64,000 nt of DNA from Flabesymbios commensalis. Its lineage: Eukaryota > Annelida > Polychaeta > Terebellida > Flabelligeridae. The notes beneath the pieces are model-generated. The model was given only the letters and a program-made list of their open reading frames with translations, ran no database searches and was not told the origin of the DNA. The stretch lies in assembly GCA_964017125.1 (NCBI GenBank), contig OZ024915.1:76525319-76589318 (forward strand), written 5' to 3'. The position numbers and the translations under genes are program-made. Shown piece after piece: positions 38,898 through 48,427 of the stretch (the stretch's first letter is position 1; the number at the start of each line of letters is the position of its first letter).

Positions 38898-39516
38898 AAC
38901 ACACCACTACATTAGTTTCTTTGTCCGACCACTACATTCTAAGCCGGGAATGAAGAGCTATTGTTGATCAAGTACAGACCAATAAATTATTATCATGGTG
39001 CTATAATCAGTCAGGCGTGATCGAGATGTTGATTATTAGGGATCCTCAATAATTGTCGGGTGTGTTTTAAGTCAATTAAAACCCTCGGAACTTTACATTC
39101 TTAGAGGGCGGGGGCCCTAGGGTAGTGGTTAGCACCGCTGCCTTTCACGCCAGAGTTCGGGGTTCGGTTCCCGGTCTCGGCGGTTTCAAAGAAACAAAAA
39201 TGTTTCTTCCCCATCCACGTGTGAAAGTCAGTATTATGGGGAGCCTCGAGAGGTAGCGTGCTCGGCCTCAGACCGCCAGGGCTCGAATTTCGAATCCTGT
39301 GTCTGGAGGACAGTGTCATCTCAATCATCTCACCATCCTCAGGAGGTTCTCCTGGCCCAGTTTAGCCTATATGTGCACAAAGGTGGCCTAAAGCCCGATT
39401 CATTTCATTTCATTACATTTTACATTCTTAGAGCAGGCCGTGGAAAAGACCGCAGCCTTTGGCCTCGGCCTTTCCCACGGCTAAGAATGTAGAGCTCCTT
39501 GGGTTTTATCCTATAC
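38895..39516 (+). mobile_element. H1 repeat interrupted by an S1 SINE
   Basis: Left part TTAAAACACACCACTACATT to CGGAACTTTACATTCTTAGAG; right part resumes CATTCTTAGAGCAGGCCGTG to TTTTATCCTATAC. The SINE lies at 39107-39418. Confidence 0.8.
39107..39418 (+). mobile_element. S1 SINE, full length with 15-bp target duplication
   Basis: Flanked by TTTACATTCTTAGAG on both sides (39092-39106 and 39419-39433), the hallmark of LINE-driven target-primed insertion. Starts GGCGGGGGCCCTAGGGTAGT; B-box GGGGTTCGGTTCCCGG; central module GAGGTAGCGTGCTCGGCCTC; B-box GGGCTCGAATTTCGAATCC; tail CATTTCATTTCATTACAT. The deletion of CGTGACC in the central module distinguishes it from 28990. It fixes the true ends of the family at 312 bp. 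Confidence 0.9.
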
Positions 39517-39550
39517 GGAACACCGTTTGTATATCGTATCGTACAAAATT

Positions 39551-39604
39551 TTTGTAAAGTCAAACAGCAGTAACTGCTTACTTTTCAACTAAGTAGTTAC
39601 TATG
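39551..39604. repeat. R palindrome
   Basis: AACAGCAGTAACTGCTTACT / AACTAAGTAGTTACT. Confidence 0.65.
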
Positions 39605-39623
39605 TTCGCCAGTGTCATTGCTA

Positions 39624-39712
39624 ACCCAACAAACACGATAAATTGACCCAATGTTGGCGCGATGTTGGACCACCGTCGCTGGCCCATTGGGTCAATGTAT
39701 GTGTTCACTGGG
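39624..39712. mobile_element. P palindrome copy
   Basis: CCCAACAAACACGATAAATT, ACCACCGTCGCTGGCCCATT; core shortened by a few bases. Confidence 0.7.
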
Positions 39713-39740
39713 AACAGACCAGGTCAAATTCAGATATTGA

Positions 39741-39845
39741 CCATTCTTAGTACATTGAAACAATGTTGGTTTAATGTTGGTCCATCGTCTGCGACGCTGG
39801 GCCAACAATAAACCAACATTGTATCAACGTGTGGTGTTTGCTGGG
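39741..39845. mobile_element. P palindrome copy
   Basis: ACATTGAAACAATGTTGGTT, core TCCATCGTCTGCGACGCTGG, end GTGGTGTTTGCTGGG. Only 28 bp from the preceding copy. Confidence 0.75.
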
Positions 39846-40080
39846 ACCTGTTACGACCGCACAATAGAGATTCCACATAAAAAAACACGGTAAAGATTCA
39901 CGCATATCGCTGCTACAGTTATGTCAATAGGCTGAGTGAAAGGGACGATCGAAACCAGGAGTAGATACGAAATGGTGTGTGTAATTATAGTGGCTTGATC
40001 GTTAGAAAAGGAAGGATCAACATTTGAGTGCGGAGGGGGAGGGGTGTTGACAATGGCGATAAGTATCCAATTATCAATAC

Positions 40081-40195
40081 CCCGATAAAAACAACGTTAA
40101 CCCGATGTTGTGCCAATGTTGTGCCAATGTTGTGCCAGTGTCAAAGACAAAATATTGAGCCCGCGTTGAGTCAATGTCTCATTTCTCATGTTTTA
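40081..40195. mobile_element. P-like repeat with internal triplication
   Basis: CCCGATAAAAACAACG, ATGTTGTGCCA three times in tandem, TTGAGTCAATGTCTCATTTC. Confidence 0.5.
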
Positions 40196-40470
40196 TCTAT
40201 GGTTTTGGTGCGGGAAACTTAAAAAATCATGACAATGCTGTTTAACTGTAGGTTATTTTAAATAGTTCTGGTGCATATTTTATTTAATCTGTGCTTGTTT
40301 TAGTATATAATGTCGTTTGATTTTAACATGTTTAAGTTAACTTAGCATGCATATTTTACCGAACTAATCCTGTTGTATATAATTTTGTACATATGTTCAT
40401 TTCAATGACGCATAAGTCTACATAGACTCACCGTCGTCAATAAATATCTATCTATCATAATAATAAGTAC
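40186..40470 (+). mobile_element. Probable LINE 3' region
   Basis: Non-coding A+T-rich DNA that begins with the repeat word shared with 571-598 and ends GTCGTCAATAAATATCTATC then TATC: an AATAAA signal running into an ATCT microsatellite. Compatible with a CR1/L2-type 3' UTR; no reverse-transcriptase codons seen. Confidence 0.35.
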
Positions 40471-40589
40471 GATAATAAGATTGTATTTTTCTAGCCATAG
40501 CTCTTTTGAATATCTTTAGTACCAAATAATACAAAACTTTTAACATTTATATTACATATTTAGCTTTTTCACTACTAATCTTAGTCCGT

Positions 40590-40715
40590 AATAACCGACT
40601 CTGTGTGCGATACAGAGTCTGTAATCATTGCCATTCGTAAAGTTGTGCCCCAAAAATAAACCACAACTTTTGCTGTCCATCTCTGACGTTGTTTACATCA
40701 AACTCGGACTGACTA
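40590..40715. mobile_element. K1-like fragment
   Basis: AAAAATAAACCACAACTTTTGC and GTTTACATCA match the degraded K1 copy at 36030-36070. Confidence 0.4.
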
Positions 40716-40892
40716 ATCACGACAAAAGTCGTTTTAATCTGTTATTAGTCGATCAAATCGCTGTTATGGGAAGGAAATGTGTTTGGTCTTAAATGAAACA
40801 AATATGAATAATTTTCACCCACTTGAAGTTGTGGGTCGCGGTAGCGAGACACAACTTCAAGTCGGTGAAAATTTAAATAAATCAACCTAGAA
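40716..40892 (+). mobile_element. T2b MITE
   Basis: GTCGTTTTAATCTGTTATTA, CGCTGTTATGGGAAGGAAAT, hairpin CACTTGAAGTTGTGGGTCGC / GCGAGACACAACTTCAAGTC. Confidence 0.7.
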
Positions 40893-41148
40893 AATATTTA
40901 AAATTTGAAAAAGTTATAATCCTAATGCAGCTTACAAGACTGAATGAATCAATGTGTTAACTTGGCAATAAAGCCCTTTTTGACACAACAGCTGTTGATA
41001 TGCATTGCTTTTCATTGCACAAATAGGCCAAACTTCAGGTATATACGGGATAAGAAGTAACCATAGTAATAACAGTATGTTTGAAGTTGAATGGTCCGTT
41101 ATTGACATCCACATTTCAACCTGTGTTTCATTCTCTGTTTTAGATTTA

Positions 41149-41317
41149 CCCCGCACTTCGTCGATTTGACCGAGTGACATATAGAGACGCCTAAGTCGAC
41201 GACAAAGCTCGATCGTCCCGAATGGAAGATGCGTGGGCACATTGACGGCTGGCTTCTGCTGCTTGTGTTCTTACGAGCAATGGTGATGGGGCATGCCGTG
41301 AACAGAAACGTCACAAG
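41149..41317 (+). CDS. Candidate first exon: short signal-peptide-like ORF ending at a splice donor
   Basis: From ATG 41229, 29 codons plus 2 nt run to 41317, followed by a consensus donor (ACAAG|GTAAGG). The peptide starts MRGHIDGW, then the hydrophobic run LLLLVFL, then RAMVMGHA and VNRNVT: the n/h/c layout of a secretory signal with a plausible cut after GHA. Position -3 of the ATG is A. An upstream ATG (41222) gives only seven codons in another frame. Without splicing the frame stops at once (AGG TAA), so it makes sense only as an exon in phase 2. The 5' limit is a guess at the TTTTAG near 41140. Phase-compatible exon-like stretches lie at 42563 and 60773. I recognise no family. Chance occurrence is quite possible. 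Confidence 0.3.
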
Positions 41318-41880
41318 GTAAGGAAAACGTGAACGAAAGGCATGGGACATGCCGTTAGCAGAAACGTTATCAGGTAAGGAAAACCGTGAACGTAAGGCAT
41401 GGGACATGCCTGAACAGAAAACGTTAATAGAAACATAAGAAATGAGGCATGCCGTGCACAAAAACGTTACCAGGTAAGGAAAACTTAAGGCATGCCGTGA
41501 ACAGAAACATCACAAGTTAAGGAAAAACTGTAAGCGTAAGGCACGAGGCGTGTCGTGAACAACGTCACAAGGTACATGTAAGCCAAACGTAAGGCACGGG
41601 GCTTGATGCAAACAGACACGTCACAAGGAAATGAATAGAAGCGTAAGGCATGGGGCATGCCGTGAACAGAAACGTTACCAGGTAAGGAAAACGTAAGGCA
41701 TGGGGCATGTCGTGAACAGAAACGTCACAATGTAAGGAAACATGTAAACGTAAGGTATGGGGCATGCCGTGAATACAAACGCTACCAGGAAAGGAAAACG
41801 TAAGGCATTGGGCATGTCGTGAACAGAAACGTCACCAGGTATGGTGTAAACAGAAATGTGAAACGTTACGAGGTGAGTGA
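41284..41880 (+). repeat. Minisatellite built from an exon end plus splice-donor segment
   Basis: About ten degenerate units of 50-65 bp. The core GGCATGCCGTGAACAGAAAC, GT(C/T)AC(A/C)AAGGTAAGG, AAAACGTAAGGCATGG reproduces the last 25-30 bp of the candidate exon, its donor and the first intron bases. Donor-like junctions (exon end|GT) occur after 41317, 41373, 41473, 41570, 41681 and 41838; a perfect GAG|GTGAGT follows 41872. Stops in the units prevent it being coding beyond the first copy. Confidence 0.75.
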
Positions 41881-41929
41881 ATATTGATTTACGTCGTTTG
41901 TGCACAAGCATGCCGATATCGTGACAGAA

Positions 41930-42005
41930 GAAGCCAGAAGTTGCGACTCTGCCCTACTCTACTTTTAACGCATGAATCTTTATAATGCACAGTACACTAG
42001 ACAGC
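41930..42005 (-). repeat. Dispersed repeat with GAGTAGGGCAGAGTC word
   Basis: Minus strand GTGTACTGTGCATTATAAAG, GTAGAGTAGGGCAGAGTCGC, AACTTCTGGCTTCTTCTGTC; homologous to 34549-34660. Confidence 0.55.
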
Positions 42006-42562
42006 ACTTACACTACAAGGTAAGCCATGATCAGAAACGTTGCCAGTTAAAGGTAGATAGTTCATACTAAAGCGAATAAGTCACAATAATCATTTAATTG
42101 TTTGACAAAAATACATTTATGACGATTTGTTCACATTGTAGCAATGATTTGCGCAAGTTTGGCTTGTGAATATACAAGCATATAACTGATTAGCATCGAT
42201 TCCCTAACGAATCATTTGTTTAAATTCACTCTCCAGCGAATGACAAGTGAATGATTCGTGCGAGTGATTCGCTTTAATTTTAACATCCCTTAAAGCAATT
42301 GACATATTTTAAACGGAAATATCAGGTAAAGTATATCATAGTTAGATTTCATAGTCATGGTTATAAAATGCAAAATATTTTTTATAAAAATGCATGGGTA
42401 AATTTCTTGAATAATTTCCCTTTTTTCCTACAGTGATTTGAATTCACGATTGATCTAAATGTCTTCATTTTTTCCCAGATAAAATGTATATCTTCGCAGA
42501 AGCTTATTTTGTTATTATTAATAAAATAATTTAAATTATTTTTTCCACACATTGTTTTTCAG
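42006..42562. other. Repeat-poor A+T-rich stretch
   Basis: None of the MITE families in the window occurs here. It contains two pyrimidine-rich tracts ending in CAG (TTTTTTCCTACAG near 42433; CACATTGTTTTTCAG at 42548-42562). Confidence 0.5.
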
Positions 42563-42679
42563 ATATTTATCTTCGAGCAGATCCGGAAAATTATCTTTTT
42601 TAGAACAATTATTATTGAAGATCATGGGACGATTACAACACAAATAACAAGACTAGCATCTGCTCAAATTGATATCGCG
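42563..42679 (+). CDS. Candidate exon after strong acceptor, phase-compatible with 41317
   Basis: Preceded by a long pyrimidine tract and TTTTTCAG. Joined to the 41229-41317 exon (AG + A = Arg) it reads YLSSSRSGKLSFLEQLLLKI then MGRLQHK and stops at 42645-42647. That would give a precursor-like secreted product of about 58 residues with basic sites and a Met-Gly-Arg (amidation-like) motif. The phase-0 frame is also open for 39 codons to a donor-like GCG|GTATGA at 42680, so the frame is not settled. No family recognised; neuropeptide-like is inference only. Confidence 0.2.
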
Positions 42680-42867
42680 GTATGAATGGTCAACTTAGTG
42701 CTCCTATGTGATCGTAGACATATATCACGTGATTATATAATTTTCAGGGAGAACGCATGTAGAATTGATATTTGTTGTGCAGCACTGATAATTGATTGGA
42801 CTTTGCAAATTGGCATCTGATATGGCATATTTTAGGTGACAGAAACGGATTTCTCTCGCCAGACATA

Positions 42868-43079
42868 TTAACCGTAACAGTGCGGGGACCGACTTAAGAC
42901 ATCAGCATCTGACGTCTAAAATCGATCCCCGCACTGTGAAAGACACAAAAAATTATAATGGCGATAGACCTATAACCTAGATAATCAAATGATTTTTTAA
43001 ATAATATCAAATTGTTAAAAACCCTTCGGTCTTCATAGTTTATTCAAAAAGAATGTCAGCATTGTAATATAACGGTTAA
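42868..43079 (+). mobile_element. T1 TTAA-type MITE
   Basis: TTAACCGTAACAGTGCGGGG, single-pair hairpin CTTAAGACATCAGCATCTGA / CGTCTAAAATCGATCCCC, body decayed, end TAATATAACGGTTAA. Confidence 0.75.
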
Positions 43080-43110
43080 GTTCTGTTTTGAGATATGATA
43101 TTCACACATC

Positions 43111-43190
43111 CCCGAACAGATTATACATTTTGGCTCAACCGTCTAAGACGCTGAAACAACATTGATAAACCACCTTGCGTTTTCTGTGGT
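43111..43190. mobile_element. P palindrome copy, diverged
   Basis: TTGGCTCAACCGTCTAAGAC, GCTGAAACAACATTGATAAA. Confidence 0.5.
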
Positions 43191-43195
43191 TCTGA

Positions 43196-43485
43196 TTCAG
43201 TTTATAATCTGTGTTTCTATGGTGTGATTACGTCACAATCACACCTCTCTTGCGATAGTATACTCTGTGTTTCCAGGTTGTGATTACGTCACAATCACAC
43301 CTCTCCTATGATACCATAGTCTGTCTATGGTGTGATTACGTCACAATCACACCTCTCCTGTGATAGTATACTCTGTGATTGGTGTGATGATGTCATAATC
43401 ACACATCTCCTGTGATAGTATACTTTGTGTTTGGTGTGATTACGTCATAATCACTACTCCCCGTGATAGTATACGCTGTGCTTCC
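43196..43485. repeat. Tandem repeat (about 55-62 bp, five units) with CRE-like core
   Basis: Each unit carries GTGTGATTACGTCACAATCA then CACCTCTCCTGTGATAGTAT and ACTCTGTG. TTACGTCA is kept in most units; it is TGATGTCA or TTACGTCATAATCA in the last two. Confidence 0.8.
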
Positions 43486-43539
43486 ATGTATTGATATGTA
43501 GATCTAGAATGTCCCACTGCAGCCCCTTGACATCAAATA

Positions 43540-43647
43540 CCAATAAACACGAGATGTTGGTCCAGTGCTGGTATGATGTTGGGCCAGCGTCGTGGACGAT
43601 GGCCCAGCATTATACCAACACTGGACCAGCATTTCATACTTGCCAGT
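43540..43647. mobile_element. P palindrome, well preserved
   Basis: CAATAAACACGAGATGTTGG, core GGGCCAGCGTCGTGGACGAT, complementary arm ACCAACACTGGACCAGCATT. Confidence 0.75.
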
Positions 43648-43678
43648 AAGAACACACATGTGATAGACAGCGATGTAC

Positions 43679-43733
43679 ACTTGTCCGGGGCAACAGCGAT
43701 TATCTACTTGTCCGGGGCAACCTGGAAGTAATG
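43679..43733. repeat. Short duplication
   Basis: ACTTGTCCGGGGCAAC occurs twice, 33 bp apart. Confidence 0.6.
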
Positions 43734-43919
43734 ATTTTATTCCAGAACTGCCTTGTTATGGTAGATTTTTCGCCGAGTGATCGCCTGTCTTATTGACTGA
43801 CTGGAACCCTCACCCCTTGGTCTATGATCCCATGGTCACTGGAAAAAAACATATTTATGTTTTTGCTTGTTTGAGGCTGATTCGTTTCCTTGTTTGCGCA
43901 ATTTTGGCGATGGCAAGTC

Positions 43920-44335
43920 AGTGAAATAATCAGCCAGCCAGCCAGCAAGACATCCAGTTAGCCAGCCGGCTAGCCATCCTGTCAGTCAGTCAGTCAGTCA
44001 GTCAGTCAGTCAGTCAGTCAGTCAGTCAGTCAGTCAGTCAGTCAGTCAGTCAGTCAGTCAGTCAGTCAGTCAGTCAGTCAGTCAGTCAGTCAGTCAGTCA
44101 GTCAGTCAGTCAGTCAGTCAGTCAGTGAATGAATGAATGAATGAATGAATGAATGAATGAATGAACGAGCGAATGAACGAACGAACGAACGAACGAACGA
44201 ACGAACGAACGAACGAACGAACGAACGAACGAACGAACGAACGAACGAACGAACGAATGAATGAATGAATGAATGAATGAATGAATGAATCAATGAATCA
44301 ATGAATCAATGAATCAATGAATGAATCAATGAATG
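43920..44335. repeat. Compound tetranucleotide array: CAGT, GAAT, CGAA, TGAA, TGAATCAA
   Basis: Lead-in of CAGC-type units, then an uninterrupted (GTCA)n run over 43980-44125, (TGAA)n to about 44165, (CGAA)n to about 44255, (TGAA)n to about 44290, then alternating TGAA/TCAA. Sharp borders between blocks. Confidence 0.95.
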
Positions 44336-44677
44336 GTGTTTTACTGATCACTCAGTCAGTTAGTCAGTCGATCAATCATCCGGCCATCTAGTCAGCCAGT
44401 CAGCCAGCCAGGCTGTCTGTCAGTCTCCCATAACTTCATTTCCAGCAATCAGCGGTCGACTGTCACTGAGTGAAAAGCGGCACTAGTGGCGCCGCCGTGT
44501 GAATAACAACTCGTTAGTACTATCAAATGGACATTCAGGTTTGCCTGTCAGTCGTTAGGCGGCGTGGTCAAAGCACATTTTGTTTTCCTGTCAATCGCTA
44601 GGTGGCATGGCAGTCTCCAATGTGCCTGCCATTCTCTAGGGGGGGCGTTTACAAATGGATTTTCCCCGCGATTGAGG

Positions 44678-44777
44678 AAGATACACTGACCCAATGCTGG
44701 TTTATTGCTGGGCCAGCGTCGTAGACGTTGGACCAGCATAAAACTAGCATTGAGTGAAGGTATCGCTATTGCTAGGA
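44678..44777. mobile_element. P palindrome copy
   Basis: ACTGACCCAATGCTGGTTTA, core GGGCCAGCGTCGTAGACGTT, GACCAGCATAAAACTAGCAT. Confidence 0.7.
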
Positions 44778-45200
44778 GAGAGTTCTCAAGACATCGGCTT
44801 GCTGTGAAGGGGGTGTATAACCGTCAATTTCTGACATATAAACCAGTTACTGAGGCTGAGAATGAATGCAACTAAGCTCTCAGCACAACAAGCGTCCCCA
44901 TAAAGCATGGTAAACGCATCTTCTTCAAGCGCGTTTCCAGCGCACGCCGCTTCATGGTAACTATGGCTAAAGTGAGGGGTGGGGGGGGGGAGGTGATGGT
45001 CAGATTTCTGTGGTTGTTCCTGTTATTTATAATTTTCAACTTGTATGGAATCCTTGAACTTTATTTTGTGGCATTGAGATCGGATTATGTGGAGACATGA
45101 CATTATGTCCGTACCTTGGAGAGCCTTCTCATCTCTAGAGTAGGAATCACATTAATAGCAGTGAAATATTTACGCTGAGTTCCGAGTTCTAATGCCATTT
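44778..45200. other. No feature recognised
   Basis: Mixed composition with a short G-run near 44980; nothing assignable. Confidence 0.4.
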
Positions 45201-45206
45201 TAAAGG

Positions 45207-45300
45207 CATTAAACATATTCGTCTCCTCGGAGCTAAATGATCCTATCTGCCACTCTAGCGAGTGTCATATAGGATCCTTTAGCTCCGAGGCGACGTATTG
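45207..45300. repeat. Foldback MITE or hairpin
   Basis: CGTCTCCTCGGAGCTAAATG, ATCCTAT / ATAGGAT, CCTTTAGCTCCGAGGCGACG: arms of about 27 bp around a CACTCTAGCGAGTGTC inner palindrome. Single copy in the window. Confidence 0.65.
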
Positions 45301-45765
45301 TATAGTTCAAAAGTTAGTATCCATAATAATTATTTAGTGAAGGACGCCCATTAACTTCGTCTCAGAATTGCGTCGCATGTTAACCCTTGAAACGCTGAAT
45401 TTTAAAAAATTATTTTAGTACGAGGTAAAATTTCATGAAAATTGTTTGAGAATTCACTGGGAAGTCAGGCAAATTCATTTACCACGGTACTGTATATATA
45501 TTTGTTACGAAAATACTCGTCAACATGTTTTTTATCAGGACGCAGTCTCGGAATGCTGCCTCTTTCTTTCCGAAAAAAAGAGAACAAGAAACTATAATGA
45601 GAAACCAATGTGATGGTATTTCGGTGTTAGAGTTAATAATAGTAAGATCTCTCTATGACAACAGTATTATACGTCACCATGGAAACATCAAATACATGCT
45701 AAATTCATCATTTCCGGGTTATTGTGTGTGTGAGTGGTGTTTCGCGAGGTGACTGCGGTTGTGTT
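45301..45765. other. No feature recognised
   Basis: A truncated T-type start (TTAACCCTTGAAACGCTGAA) occurs near 45379 without the rest. An open + frame of 75 codons (45525-45752) shows no motif. Confidence 0.4.
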
Positions 45766-45992
45766 TTACTCTTTGAGCACGGGGACCGTCTTTAAACGTC
45801 AGAATCTGACGTCTATAGACGTCAGATTCTGACGGCTAAAATCGATCTCCGCGCTGAGAAAATTAAAATATTCATAATGACCTCAAATGATGCGGAAAGA
45901 ACTAGCTAAGACATTTATGCTGATTTCAAATTGAAAAAAAAAAAAAGATTTCCATTGTTTATGCAAAAATATTTTAGCTTGGTAAGGGTTGA
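45766..45992 (+). mobile_element. T1 TTAA-type MITE
   Basis: TTTACTCTTTGAGCACGGGG, twin GACGTCAGATTCTGACG hairpin, body GATGCGGAAAGAACTAGCTA, end AGCTTGGTAAGGGTTGA. Confidence 0.75.
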
Positions 45993-46041
45993 ACAGTCAT
46001 GTTGAAGATGCCTTGATGATGATAATCCAAACAATCCTATC

Positions 46042-46335
46042 GTGAAGCTGTGAAAGAACTGGGAATGATCGTTGAACCATCAAACCAATGCTGTCCTAAA
46101 GCTGTGAAAGAACTGGGAATGATCGTGGAGACATCAAATTAATGTTGTAAAACAGCTAGGAATGATCGTGGCTACATCAAATAAAAGTTGTCCTAAAGCT
46201 GTGAAAGAGCTAAGAGTGATCGTGGCTACATCAAATAAAAGTTGTCCTAAAGCTGTGAAAGAGCTAAGAGTGATCGTGGCTACATCAAATAAGAGTTGTC
46301 CTAAAGCTGTAAAAGAGCTAGGAATGTCTAGAGTA
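46042..46335 (+). repeat. Tandem repeat, 54-bp unit, about five copies
   Basis: AGCTGTGAAAGAGCTAAGAG, TGATCGTGGCTACATCAAAT, AAAAGTTGTCCTAA; the third and fourth full units are nearly identical. Confidence 0.85.
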
Positions 46336-46375
46336 TAATGTAGTGCTGTATAAGATACTGTGAGCCTATGAAGTC

Positions 46376-46432
46376 TTTTATTAAGAGTAGGGTATAGTCG
46401 TGATTCTATCTGTCGCGATATTTGCAGAATGA
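46376..46432 (+). repeat. Dispersed repeat with GAGTAGGG word
   Basis: TTAAGAGTAGGGTATAGTCG, TCTATCTGTCGCGATATTTG; third copy of the 34549 family. Confidence 0.45.
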
Positions 46433-46444
46433 ACAGGAAACCAC

Positions 46445-46669
46445 TTAACCCTTATAACGCTGAATTATTTTTGTTTAAACCATGGAGACTAGAGGGTCAT
46501 TTCAATTTGAACTCATCATATATGTCTCACTCAGCTCTTTGCGGTTCATTTGAATACCTGTGCTAAGGGTGTACGATCATTATGAATATTTTAATTCGTT
46601 CAGTGCGGGGACTGTATTGATACGTCAGAGTCTGACGTATCAATACGGTCCCCGCGTTGAAAGGGTTAA
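46445..46669 (-). mobile_element. T1 TTAA-type MITE, full length
   Basis: TTAACCCTTATAACGCTGAA, AAACCATGGAGACTAGAGGG, perfect hairpin TATTGATACGTCAGAGTCTG / TCTGACGTATCAATACGGTC, end CGTTGAAAGGGTTAA. Confidence 0.8.
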
Positions 46670-46671
46670 AG

Positions 46672-46880
46672 CTACACTCGCTGACTCTGGGCCGCGGTGG
46701 GTGGTGAACGTACCTTTTTAACTAGGAATTAATAAATGAATGAATAAACGAATGTCGAACTATTGCCACAATGTACATGCTGCTACACTCCGTGACTCTG
46801 GGCCGTGGAGGGTGCCTGCACCGTCGTGTCAGTCCCTGACTCTGGGTCGTGGAGGGTGCCTGCCCCGCCGTGTCAGTTGG
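46672..46880 (+). repeat. Tandem repeat, about 44-47-bp unit
   Basis: TGACTCTGGGCCGTGGAGGG, TGCCTGCACCGTCGTGTCAG twice in tandem, with a looser first unit at 46680. Confidence 0.7.
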
Positions 46881-47029
46881 GACCCGTAATGGCCAGTTTG
46901 GCGGGAAGTGCTGACATTTAGGCCGTAATCAGCTCGATCATAACGTTAACCCTCTCATTCCAAGGGGAGAGACGTTGACATGCATCAACCCTCTCAACGC
47001 TTGAGGACAAAATATTACACATTGTATCT

Positions 47030-47335
47030 TAGCTCCCTTTAAAATACACTAGACCAGTGACGTCAGTTGTTAAAACAGTAGATTCGGATCTACGAATTTA
47101 CTGTCATTTTCATACTGACCAGGTCGGATTTAATATACAGGTTTAGCATGACTAATGTTTCATTGTTTACCATGCTAGCTATAATTGTTTTCTAAATTTT
47201 GTCTGTATTAAGTCTTAGCATGTACCTATTCTGTGTATCTTAAGTCGGAGAAAGAACCCGATTACGATAGATTCGTAGATCTGAATATCCTCAGCGCTGC
47301 GCGCCTCGTACATTCAGATCCACGAATCTATCGAA
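47030..47335 (+). mobile_element. G1 repeat copy
   Basis: AACAGTAGATTCGGATCTAC, GACCAGGTCGGATTTAATAT, hairpin CGATAGATTCGTAGATCTGA / TCAGATCCACGAATCTATCG around a GCGCTGCGCGC loop. Confidence 0.65.
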
Positions 47336-47446
47336 TTTTGTTATTTCTCCTTGACAGAGCTCTGATGTCGACTGAAGTAGTTGTTGTTTTTGATAATAAG
47401 TCAAAAACCTGGAAATAACCCTTTTACTTCCAGAGCAAATCATACT

Positions 47447-47679
47447 TTAACCCTTTCACCACTAAACTCGACTATTTTTGTTTTTAATCGGTTTATTAGC
47501 CTTTTAAGTCGTAGTTATTGTAAAAGAAATAAGTGTTTAAACAGCAAGCTTTCATAATGTTTCGGTCTCAAATTAAACAAATATAAGTAATTTTAATCCA
47601 CTTGAAGTTGTGGGACGCGGTAGCGAGACACAACTTCAAGTGGATTAAAGGATATTTATTTTCGCGGTTAAAGGGTTAT
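47447..47679 (+). mobile_element. T2b TTAA-type MITE, full length
   Basis: TTAACCCTTTCACCACTAAA, TTCGGTCTCAAATTAAAC, hairpin CACTTGAAGTTGTGGGACGC / GCGAGACACAACTTCAAGTG, end TCGCGGTTAAAGGGTTA. A T3-like start (TAACCCTTTTACTTCCAGAG) lies just upstream at 47416. Confidence 0.8.
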
Positions 47680-47726
47680 CTCTCGCTTGTCGCATTTATA
47701 CACTACACATAATGTATTGAATTAAA

Positions 47727-47942
47727 TCAACCCTTTGAGCGCTGAACACGAATTTAATGATGGTGATCGTTTTTCATCTGTTTCCTTAACTGATTAAATC
47801 AATGTTATTGGGAATGAATTAAGTGATTAAGCAAAATATTTGCTGTTATTTAGTCACAAATTAAACAAAATGAGTAATATTCAACCATGCAACTTGAAGT
47901 GAGTGGAGAATTAAATTAAATAACATAACGGGTAAATGGTTA
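47727..47942 (+). mobile_element. T2b TTAA-type MITE, hairpin collapsed
   Basis: TCAACCCTTTGAGCGCTGAA, ATGTTATTGGGAATGAATTA, GTCACAAATTAAACAAAATG; only one arm (GCAACTTGAAGTGAG) remains; end AACGGGTAAATGGTTAA. Confidence 0.7.
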
Positions 47943-48427
47943 ATTGAATGAACATTGATATAATCTTCAACAATAAGCAGTTCTCGGATTTAATTGAAAG
48001 GGTGGATTTCTGGTTATGTTTATTTTTGGTGAATCAAAAACACACAATGTCTAGATGTAGTGGACATGAGAGATCTTTGTGGTGCCGAGAGACGTAATAA
48101 TTTGTCCTCCAGGGTGTATACCTGGGTATTTACAATACCATGATATTTTATTCACCTAGAGCCGTAATTCACGTCTCATGGTGAATGATAATGCTGGGAG
48201 AGTTGATGTCAAAATAAAAATAAATATTATCTTAGCTTGCTCACATTAACTATTGTCTGGAACTTTAATGTAAAAAAACAATGTGTACCGCCACAAATAC
48301 ATTTTAAAACCGTCCCCATTTTTATTGACCAGCATTCTCAAAACGACTAATCCAAATCTTACAGGCTTGTGATTGGTCGATGAGGCTATTTTATTTATTT
48401 ATTTTTAGTTATCATACAAATGATGTT
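47943..48427. other. No feature recognised
   Basis: A+T-rich, no assignment. Confidence 0.4.

Noticed and set aside
42434-42478. Exon after TTTTTTCCTACAG
   Set aside because: Joined to the 41-kb exon it reaches a stop after eight codons and has no convincing donor.
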